Assembly: GCA_037501455.1 (NCBI GenBank)
Contig: CM074865.1
Span: 52,656,501 to 52,720,500 of the forward strand
Length of the DNA: 64,000 nt
Direction of reading: 5' to 3'
Source: Lantana camara
Lineage: Eukaryota; Streptophyta; Magnoliopsida; Lamiales; Verbenaceae
Each line of letters begins with the position of its first letter. Position 1 is the stretch's first letter. Under the pieces are notes generated by a model. The model ran no database searches and was not told where the DNA came from. It saw only the letters and a list, made by a program, of their open reading frames with translations. Below are positions 55,579 to 64,000 of the stretch, one piece after another. The position numbers and the translations under genes were made by a program.

Positions 55579-58500
55579 TGTAGCACCCCAGACGGAGGAT
55601 ACCACATCCCCCGCACTAGGACTCAGACTCGGTCATGAAATAGGAAGTCCATGCCCGAATCCAAATCATAGCGAACGGGAGACCAACTCACGCACTAGGC
55701 TAGGCGGATCTAACTTGACAAACTCAGAGTGCGGAAGCAATTAAAACCAACAACAATAGATAGCGGAAGCATTTAAAACAACGTGCAGAACAGGTGACGG
55801 GTTCAACTAGCATAGATACCTAATCCCGAATACCATTTCATAATCCAATATAATATCAGCATAAGTATCATCAATATCTAATGACATCCAAATTCTAGCT
55901 TACGAACCCCACACAGGTTTAAGTCCAAGTAGAGCATACAACATAACCTTCAAGTGCGAAACATAAATACATAACATAAATAAAGTATGCGACAAATGCA
56001 TCCTAATACCAACTAGACTGACAGGTGTGACTCAGGAGACTCACTTCCGCCTAGCTCAAACCAAAAGGAAACCTGCAAACTAAAAGATAAAATGAGGTGT
56101 CAGTCAACTGACTGAGTGAGGGGGCTAACGCACACCCACAATATATATATACAGAGCACAACACATATCAAAAGGGTGGACTCATGAACCGGGAATAGGT
56201 GTTGCATACCAAAGCGTTTCGAAGCAAAACCCAAATATTTATATATATATATATATTTATATATACATTTAGAAAACATTTTCAGAAACTCTATTCCGAT
56301 TCATGATTCCCATAACATATCATACCATATGCTCGGCGAGTACGAGCTTCCCACCTCAACTCCTCATATCATAACAAAACAGAAATAACATACCAACCTC
56401 AACTCCGGGTGATGGTAGGGTTGCGCGACCCTAACCATCCATACGGTCGAGGGGAGTGCTGATTGCTACTCATACCCTCAGGACTCCGTTTCCCAACCAA
56501 ACCTCCTGGTGGGTCCCGGTAGATCCTTTTCATACAGATGGAGACTACGCACAGGTATATCCCCGACGGCCCGAACCGTCCCGGGGGCTCCTTACCCGTA
56601 GCTCCTGGGCCCCATAACAGAACAGAACATAACATATACCAACTTTCATGGCAATCTCGCTACATAATCATAACATAACTGGTTTTCCAAAATGGCTTAT
56701 ATATGCCTCAAAAACTGGTTTTTATAACATAACTTTTCAAAACAGCTTACATATGCTTTCATATCTAATTTCCAAAACAGAGCTGATTCACAAGGTCATA
56801 AACATATCATATCCAGCACATACGTATCTATAATAGATATACTCGCATGCAAGGGTTGAAATCAGCATATTAAGGTCATAGGTCGCATAACTATACAAAA
56901 TCCTAAACCTCACCTGAGAAGCGTCAAGATACGGGAATTGACAAGACGGGTGCGTACTTGACCAGGCTGTCTACACCCTGGAGATCACTGTACATAAAGG
57001 AAATACAGTGTACTCGTGAGACACGACTCAATATGATACCAAGTAGGACGCACGGCAGTGGTATGAGATAACGTGTCATGAATACAGAAATTATAAAGTG
57101 GTATGACATGTCACGAATGTCTTCTTATGCACATTTAATGTCTCACGTAATAAATAAATAGGCATTGAGGTCATGTGCGAATCATAAATGCATAATTGAA
57201 GACAACAAAATGTACGAGCAAGTTTAAGAATCAACCAAAGTCATATTATATTCAATAACCTCATACTCAGATCGCCCAACTAAATTACAAGCAATTACAT
57301 TTAATTTATATGATAAATTCAATCTAAAGCATAGCACTTACTCCTCTTGTACCAACACAATTTACTCAAGATCCAAGCTGACAAGAATTAAGTCCTTGTT
57401 ACCAAGTTGGGATATATCACTTTGGGTTTAATTATGTCTACGAAAACATACAATTACGCGTACCATAAAACATTTGTTGGATGTCTTAGAAAGATGCTTG
57501 AATACAATTTATTAAACTCACTTAACAACTCCAATAAATAATCCAATTTACACATATACTTAGGTGTCAACATATTTCGACATACACAACTCCTCACAAT
57601 TCAACTTATTTAAACAGGTTTAAACTCAATTTAATTCAATCTATAAGAATTCATTCCAATTTTCCCAAAGATCATTCATACTTAGCAACGCAGCTGTACA
57701 ACCCAGTACACATTCTCATCATATAGCATAATCAGGCAACAAGCTAATTTTCTCAAATATGCTCATAATTCTACACCAATGTACACATACGGTTGTTACC
57801 CAGATTTATAAATAACCAAATCTAACACTTTTCAATTAAAAAGAACTCATAGTTTTTTTTCTTGAACTAATACTGATTACACAACCCAAACAAATACTAA
57901 TAAATACTAGTTAGACGAATTAATTAAATCAACCTAACAAACTAATTACAATTACAAGTTAACCAACTCAACTTATGCTACAACCAAATTTACAATTCGG
58001 CATCATCAAGCTCCAACATTTTACAGCAGTTCAGCTTATATCCTTAACAACTCCATTTATCCAGAAATTAGATCATCTTATAACCACACGATTAACAACG
58101 ATTAATTTAAACATCTAATTAAGTTCAAATAACTGAAATAATTAAACTAATGCATTGTTTACAATTAAGTATGAAATAATTTATGCAGAGATTGGAAATT
58201 ACAAATTAAAAGAGTAGCAGGGCGTTGGGTGGTGATGGAACCGAAGGTAGCGGTTGGCGCTGAAGGACACGATTGTCAGGGTTGGCGGAGGATGGCTGAA
58301 TCCGGCCAAAAATGGCGCTATCGGGTTCCTTTCTTGGCAGAAAGAGTGGCGGCGGCAGTGGTTCTCGGTCGTCGCTACTGGAGTGGCGGCGGCCTTAGGT
58401 TCTGTCCCTTTTTCCTCGGTTGGAGCTGTGAGCAGGCGGTGGTTGTCGCTGCGCCGCTACTGGGCCTTGGCGGTGGTGGTGAAATGGGGTGATCAGGTGG

Positions 58501-59522
58501 AGGGCTCACCACTGTACAGATCTGAGCGAGGGTGGAAGGAATCGGCGGCGAGTCGGTGTCGCCGAGAAGGAGGTGTTGTGACGGCAAAGAGTGGCGCATG
58601 AGGCGCCAGATCTGGAGTGGTGGTGGTGGGGTTGCCGAATCTCAGCTACGACAGCGGCGGTGGTCGTTTTCCAAAGAATGGAGCTCGCTTTGCCGAAGAG
58701 ATGGCGGCGGTGGAGATGCCGAAGAAGATGGTGGTGATGGTTCGCGAACAGATTCGCTTCTGATGGTGGGGCTATGGCTGGCGAGTCGGTGGTGGACTGG
58801 GGTGGCGGAAATCTGCTGCGGCTTGCATCATCAGTCTGCGCGACTGAGAAGGGGAAAAAGATAGAGACGAAGAAGAGAGGTTGAGTGGGGGAGAGTGGAG
58901 GGTGGTGGCGGCCCAAAGCTCGCCGGCGGATGAGGTGGTTGGCGGCGAGATGATGATCTCTGAAGGAGGGATGTTGCGCTGCTTGTTGAAGACCGAAGGA
59001 AGAAGGGAAGAAATGGAAAGCAGCTAGGGTTCTCGGTGTATTAGAAGAATTCCTTTCTTCCGAAATTGCACAAGGGTCCCTCTAGAGTTAGGATGATACA
59101 ATTGAGTCCTCAAATTCCAATTAAGATTAATTAGGTACAATTAGAGATTGTGTAATTATAAAAGCATCCCTAAGATTTTAAAGAAAGTATTAGTAAGTCC
59201 AGATTCGAATTTTAGAAATTATAAAGTACCCCAAAAGTTTAAAGTGATATCCAATTAAGTCCAATTAAATTTCTCATGATTAGAAATTGATCCCCAAAGT
59301 TCAATAATTACAATCTAGCCCACATAATTTGAATTAAAGAGCAATTAGGCACTAAACATATACTTCAATTAAGTACATATATTTTTCATATGATCGTAGT
59401 TGAGTCAATTAAGTAATTAAGACATGAATAAAGCAATTCAGGCACAAGCAGAGTTAAATAAATAACAATCTATTCACATGAAAACGACATCGTATCTTGC
59501 TCTGAAAATGCGGGGTGTTACA
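55579..59522 (-). mobile_element. Left LTR of the gag-only gypsy element (3,944 bp)
   Basis: It runs from TGTAGCACCCC to GGGGTGTTACA and is preceded by TGATT, the likely TSD. It pairs with 61889 onward at a constant offset of 6310. By eye I found only three differences in the roughly 2.1 kb that can be compared (55799, 56221, 56849; G here, A in the right copy), so the insertion is very young. It contains the conserved block (56400-56625) and a GC-rich island (58206-59010). I saw no palindromic words of the type in other LTRs. Confidence 0.93.
58206..59010 (-). other. GC-rich island in the gag-only element's LTR
   Basis: A GGCGG/GGTGG-rich stretch of about 800 bp in otherwise AT-rich sequence, open in several frames on both strands (for example 58506-58916 minus and 58532-58864 plus). 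Low-complexity Pro/His/Ser/Arg translations and no domain make protein coding doubtful. It lies at the same place in the LTR as the island of element A (sense 5' portion), though the sequences differ. Confidence 0.5.
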
Positions 59523-59539
59523 ACCTCCCCCCCTTTAGA

Positions 59540-59558
59540 GAACCTGGTCCCCAGGTTC
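59540..59558 (-). other. Polypurine-tract-proximal hairpin, alternative stem
   Basis: GAACCTGG and CCAGGTTC around a 3-base loop, identical to 43737-43755 of element E and structurally equivalent to the GGACCTG/CAGGTCC hairpins of elements A and B. Confidence 0.6.
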
Positions 59559-59846
59559 CACTGCTGAGCTGGAAAAGCTTCGAGTGATAGTGTCCTAACC
59601 CTCCTCGAGGAATTTCGTAAAACATAGCCTCCGTTGTGAAGTTTACTCTCATTGTCTTTACTGAACCTTTCTCGCGATGTCTTATTGTCATTGGGATCCA
59701 TTCGAGTACTGGAACGTTGCTTTCATCGAGTTGTTCATCATTCCCACAAGACGAACAATTGTTACTGTACTCAACTTCGATGGCGTCGCAAACTCGTCAC
59801 TGCAGACCGTAGCCAGGACAACGCGTAACGCAACATCAACAAACAA

Positions 59847-60217
59847 GAGAGAATCCCATCTCTCAGCACAAAAGGTGAGAGAACCCCGTCTCTCGAGCAC
59901 AGATTTGAGAGAACCCCGTCTCTCAAGCACACAATCAAGAGAACCCCGTCTCTCAAACACATAATGAGAGAACCCCGTTTCTCAACCTAAGTCTGACAGA
60001 CTTCCACATCTCCCAAACATTCTAGTTTGAGAAAATCCCGCATTTCTCAAACCCCTACATTCGAGAGAATCCAGCATCTTCCGAATATCTAAGTACAAGA
60101 GAATCCAACATCTCTTGTGCACAAAGTTTAGAAAGAGTCCAACATCTTTCTACCACATAAGTGGAGAGAATCCTACATCTCTCCCACACATAAAAGAGGG
60201 AACCTAAGGTCTCTCTT
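59847..60217 (-). repeat. Hairpin array of the gag-only element
   Basis: About 12 units with the same two loop types as in element A: AACCCCGT in the first part, AATCC.RCAT in the second. Stems differ from A's at several units while staying paired, for example TTTGAGAA/TTCTCAAA, CAAGAG/CTCTTG and AGAGGG/TCTCT. It lies in the 3' untranslated part of the element, downstream of gag. The intervening phrase 'ctaagtctgacaga' is shared with A. Confidence 0.75.
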
Positions 60218-60657
60218 GCACATAAATCCACAGATCAACATTCATACATACACAAATCAGAGTAACACTTGATGAAAGGTATGCGATGCATGTTTGGTGT
60301 ACCTTATACGACTGATATCGGTGTCCCTTGAGTATAGATTCAATGTTCATGCCTCGACTCAAGGGGGATATCGTGATGGAATCCCTGTAAAACAAGGTCA
60401 CAGTATGTATGTATGTTATAGGCGAGGTTAGTGAGCAATCAAGGGAGTTTTAAACCACATAGGCATGCTTAATCCAGATAAACACGTAACTTATTCATTT
60501 CAGTAACGGTTCACCAAAACAGGTACTCCAGGTTATCAATACTAGATCAGATATCCAAGTTATCACAATTAAAACCATAGTCATCACACACAACAAGCAG
60601 AATAAGGTGAGAGTATTTAAGCGATGCATGTATGCAAATGCCATGAATGCTAATACC

Positions 60658-61620
60658 TCAAAATTCGGGTTCATCTTGATCTCTGATTTGAAGTCGTTGA
60701 TCTCGTATTCGTTGTTTGTTAGCTCTCGATCGATCACAATCGAAAACCTTGTGCTCCTTTAACCCGCAAGCATAACACCTCTGCAATCGATCCCGACACG
60801 CGTCGTAAGCATGGTTGGTTCCTCCACAATGGGTACACGGTTGGATTTCTTTCCTCGGCTTTGGAGGGTTTCTGTTCTTATGCTTCTTTCCACGAATCTT
60901 CTTGGTTCGAGTTCCCTGTTGATCGGATCTCTCTCTCACATATAAATTTGAGCATAGACCCAGCTCAGGTCTAGGCCCCGACACATTTCTTTCCTTACTT
61001 TTTGTCAACCACCTATTTTCCACTCGTAATGCTACCTCCGTGGCTTTATCCCACGTACTTGTATCCTCTGCAATCAAAGCTTCCTTGAATTCATTTCGGA
61101 GGCCTTTCATGAAATACCAAGCCTTCACCCAATCGTTACCCGTAATGTGGGGCACATACACGCCCAACCTCTCGAATTCCCTTATGTAGTCCACAACGGT
61201 TCTTTCTCCTTGTTTCAAAGTGAGAAATTCTTCGAATCTTCTGTCTTGCAAAATGACCCGTGCAAACCTCTTTCGGAATTCTCGAACAAACACATCCCAC
61301 GTCAACTCATCGCCCGTTGTCTCTAACTGTTGGGCAAATCCTTTCCACCATTGCCTTGCTTGACCTTGTAGGAGAAATGTAGCAAGGCGAGCCATATCTT
61401 GAGAGTTGCATGGCCATATCTCAAAGATGCCCTCTATTTCTGAAAGCCACTCTTCGGCCCTTATATCATCCCCTCCTCGAAATTGGGGAGGATTAAATGT
61501 TCTAAATTCTCGGTACATCATTGCAATCAAATTCGTTGGTGGTACTTCAGCCGAAGAATGTCCCCGATCGTTCAAATTTGGATGAGAAGGTTGACCGTGG
61601 TATTGTTGAGGCGGTGGCAT
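60658..61620 (-). CDS. gag: Gag polyprotein of a Ty3/gypsy (chromovirus-like) element, apparently intact
   Basis: 320 residues. It is expected to form the virus-like particle and bind element RNA in the cytoplasm. The start at 61620 (MPPPQQYHGQPSHP) is preferred over the upstream Met at 61698 because the decayed relative at 16494 begins at the same place with a similar sequence. Residues about 40-200 form the Retrotrans_gag domain: FRGGDDIRAEEWLSEIEGIF (47-66), ARQWW (88-92), TWDVFVREFRKRF (107-119), EEFLTLKQGERTV (130-142), and a GLRNEFKEAL motif (173-182). A basic linker (240-257) precedes two CX2CX4HX4C zinc knuckles: C262/C265/H270/C275 and C282/C285/H290/C295. The frame ends in a charged tail and TGA, with no protease or RT in any following frame. 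Gag and LTRs are undamaged, so it may still be mobilised in trans. Confidence 0.92.
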   Translation of the reverse strand: MPPPQQYHGQPSHPNLNDRGHSSAEVPPTNLIAMMYREFRTFNPPQFRGGDDIRAEEWLSEIEGIFEIWPCNSQDMARLATFLLQGQARQWWKGFAQQLETTGDELTWDVFVREFRKRFARVILQDRRFEEFLTLKQGERTVVDYIREFERLGVYVPHITGNDWVKAWYFMKGLRNEFKEALIAEDTSTWDKATEVALRVENRWLTKSKERNVSGPRPELGLCSNLYVRERSDQQGTRTKKIRGKKHKNRNPPKPRKEIQPCTHCGGTNHAYDACRDRLQRCYACGLKEHKVFDCDRSRANKQRIRDQRLQIRDQDEPEF

Positions 61621-61866
61621 CCTGAAAGTCTCAACAACTTCAATATCGAAATATGCATGTTGATTAGTAATGCTCATGCCACGTAATAAATCAATCAAGA
61701 ACTACCAAGAAATGCAATGCATCAAGTAGTATAAATTCAATAAGGTGATGAAATTCGAATGCATAGCTCTTCAAATCATAATGCAGGTGCGCACATAACC
61801 AAATTGTCCTACGCCGTTCGACCTAGACAGACACAACACGACACTAGAGCTCGGTTTTACAACCTA

Positions 61867-61880
61867 GAGCTCTGATACCA
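61867..61880 (-). promoter_or_regulatory. Primer-binding site of the gag-only element
   Basis: The plus strand reads gagctctgatacca, the complement of TGGTATCAGAGCTC (initiator Met-tRNA type), 8 bases from the right LTR start at 61889. Confidence 0.92.
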
Positions 61881-61888
61881 CTTAAGGA

Positions 61889-64000
61889 TGTAGCACCCCA
61901 GACGGAGGATACCACATCCCCCGCACTAGGACTCAGACTCGGTCATGAAATAGGAAGTCCATGCCCGAATCCAAATCATAGCGAACGGGAGACCAACTCA
62001 CGCACTAGGCTAGGCGGATCTAACTTGACAAACTCAGAGTGCGGAAGCAATTAAAACCAACAACAATAGATAGCGGAAGCATTTAAAACAACGTGCAGAA
62101 CAGGTGACAGGTTCAACTAGCATAGATACCTAATCCCGAATACCATTTCATAATCCAATATAATATCAGCATAAGTATCATCAATATCTAATGACATCCA
62201 AATTCTAGCTTACGAACCCCACACAGGTTTAAGTCCAAGTAGAGCATACAACATAACCTTCAAGTGCGAAACATAAATACATAACATAAATAAAGTATGC
62301 GACAAATGCATCCTAATACCAACTAGACTGACAGGTGTGACTCAGGAGACTCACTTCCGCCTAGCTCAAACCAAAAGGAAACCTGCAAACTAAAAGATAA
62401 AATGAGGTGTCAGTCAACTGACTGAGTGAGGGGGCTAACGCACACCCACAATATATATATACAGAGCACAACACATATCAAAAGGGTGGACTCATGAACC
62501 GGGAATAGGTGTTGCATACCAAAGCGTTTCAAAGCAAAACCCAAATATTTATATATATATATATATTTATATATACATTTAGAAAACATTTTCAGAAACT
62601 CTATTCCGATTCATGATTCCCATAACATATCATACCATATGCTCGGCGAGTACGAGCTTCCCACCTCAACTCCTCATATCATAACAAAACAGAAATAACA
62701 TACCAACCTCAACTCCGGGTGATGGTAGGGTTGCGCGACCCTAACCATCCATACGGTCGAGGGGAGTGCTGATTGCTACTCATACCCTCAGGACTCCGTT
62801 TCCCAACCAAACCTCCTGGTGGGTCCCGGTAGATCCTTTTCATACAGATGGAGACTACGCACAGGTATATCCCCGACGGCCCGAACCGTCCCGGGGGCTC
62901 CTTACCCGTAGCTCCTGGGCCCCATAACAGAACAGAACATAACATATACCAACTTTCATGGCAATCTCGCTACATAATCATAACATAACTGGTTTTCCAA
63001 AATGGCTTATATATGCCTCAAAAACTGGTTTTTATAACATAACTTTTCAAAACAGCTTACATATGCTTTCATATCTAATTTCCAAAACAGAGCTGATTCA
63101 CAAGGTCATAAACATATCATATCCAGCACATACGTATCTATAATAGATATACTCGCATACAAGGGTTGAAATCAGCATATTAAGGTCATAGGTCGCATAA
63201 CTATACAAAATCCTAAACCTCACCTGAGAAGCGTCAAGATACGGGAATTGACAAGACGGGTGCGTACTTGACCAGGCTGTCTACACCCTGGAGATCACTG
63301 TACATAAAGGAAATACAGTGTACTCGTGAGACACGACTCAATATGATACCAAGTAGGACGCACGGCAGTGGTATGAGATAACGTGTCATGAATACAGAAA
63401 TTATAAAGTGGTATGACATGTCACGAATGTCTTCTTATGCACATTTAATGTCTCACGTAATAAATAAATAGGCATTGAGGTCATGTGCGAATCATAAATG
63501 CATAATTGAAGACAACAAAATGTACGAGCAAGTTTAAGAATCAACCAAAGTCATATTATATTCAATAACCTCATACTCAGATCGCCCAACTAAATTACAA
63601 GCAATTACATTTAATTTATATGATAAATTCAATCTAAAGCATAGCACTTACTCCTCTTGTACCAACACAATTTACTCAAGATCCAAGCTGACAAGAATTA
63701 AGTCCTTGTTACCAAGTTGGGATATATCACTTTGGGTTTAATTATGTCTACGAAAACATACAATTACGCGTACCATAAAACATTTGTTGGATGTCTTAGA
63801 AAGATGCTTGAATACAATTTATTAAACTCACTTAACAACTCCAATAAATAATCCAATTTACACATATACTTAGGTGTCAACATATTTCGACATACACAAC
63901 TCCTCACAATTCAACTTATTTAAACAGGTTTAAACTCAATTTAATTCAATCTATAAGAATTCATTCCAATTTTCCCAAAGATCATTCATACTTAGCAACG
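61889..64000 (-). mobile_element. Right LTR of the gag-only element (runs off the window)
   Basis: Starts TGTAGCACCCC directly after the primer site and repeats 55579-57690 almost base for base. From the left copy its end would be expected near 65832. All three differences found are G-to-A relative to the left copy; two of them (62109, 62531) fall in a CG context. Confidence 0.93.

Larger units (their letters stand above)
59523..61888 (-). mobile_element. Internal region of the gag-only gypsy element
   Basis: 2.37 kb between the two LTRs. In sense order: primer site (61867-61880), a leader of about 250 bp, intact gag (61620-60658), about 440 bp of non-coding DNA, the hairpin array (60217-59847), a spacer, a hairpin (59558-59540) and the polypurine tract (CTAAAGGGGGGGAGGTTG). 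Pol is completely absent. This matches the architecture described for plant TR-GAG non-autonomous elements: its own Gag, with reverse transcriptase and integrase needed from elsewhere. Confidence 0.9.

Noticed and set aside
56399..56635. 78-residue minus-strand ORF (identical at 62709-62945) as a conserved protein
   Set aside because: It is the conserved LTR block read in one frame. Equivalent blocks in other LTRs lack the frame; identity simply reflects the two LTRs of a young element.
58506..58916. 136-residue minus-strand ORF in the GC-rich island
   Set aside because: Pro/His/Ser/Arg-rich low-complexity translation with competing frames on the other strand and no domain.

Overview
The window looks like a repeat-dense intergenic block from a large plant (angiosperm) nuclear genome. 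I recognise no intact host gene. Almost every base belongs to nested Ty3/gypsy LTR retrotransposons, with one broken CACTA (En/Spm) DNA transposon and one Copia-like LTR. The plant origin rests on the chromodomain-type gypsy Pol tail, primer sites matching initiator Met-tRNA (TGGTATCAGAGC), and plant CACTA TNP2/TNPA (Ptta) proteins. The species cannot be told from the sequence.

Layout. 1-150: LTR remnant. 151-1274: unassigned DNA with a possible truncated secreted-receptor first exon (1012-1137). 1275-15072: left LTR of gypsy element B. It is interrupted by a tandem array of non-autonomous element A (LTR-internal-LTR-internal-LTR, about 3.9 kb period, 2251-11775) and by a CACTA tnp2 5' fragment (11776-12371). 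15073-16700: internal region of B with a decayed gag. 16701-24614: right LTR of B, hosting solo LTR H (plus strand, 16896-23534), which itself hosts solo LTR F (minus, 17044-20741). 24615-37025: the decayed CACTA transposon (tnp2 3' part, tnpA, subterminal repeats, terminal CACTA end), split by a truncated gypsy (Pol tail plus LTR G, 25388-29302) and a recombined LTR pair C1/C2 (30473-34832). 37503-39853: truncated LTR D. 39854-47610: non-autonomous element E, whose right LTR is cut by a Copia-like LTR (47611 onward). That LTR is cut by two nested solo gypsy LTRs (48774-55279) and by a very young gag-only gypsy element (55579 to beyond the window end). Target-site duplications (TSDs) at several junctions allow the order of insertion to be read.

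The most unusual signal is not a gene. Members of this long-LTR gypsy group carry several sets of imperfect palindromes or hairpins whose arms change together while the loop or core stays fixed: (i) a 13-unit hairpin array in the internal region of A and of the gag-only element; (ii) family-specific palindromic words around GGCCG or CGCCCG cores, 1-2 kb inside eight different LTRs; (iii) a hairpin next to the polypurine tract; (iv) a GGAATTC-type hairpin near the LTR start. Such arm-for-arm compensation suggests selection on structure, or template-switch copying during reverse transcription. The LTRs also share a roughly 200-bp conserved block and look like promoters with a spliced leader. Only one long ORF appears intact, a 320-residue Gag (60658-61620, minus strand).
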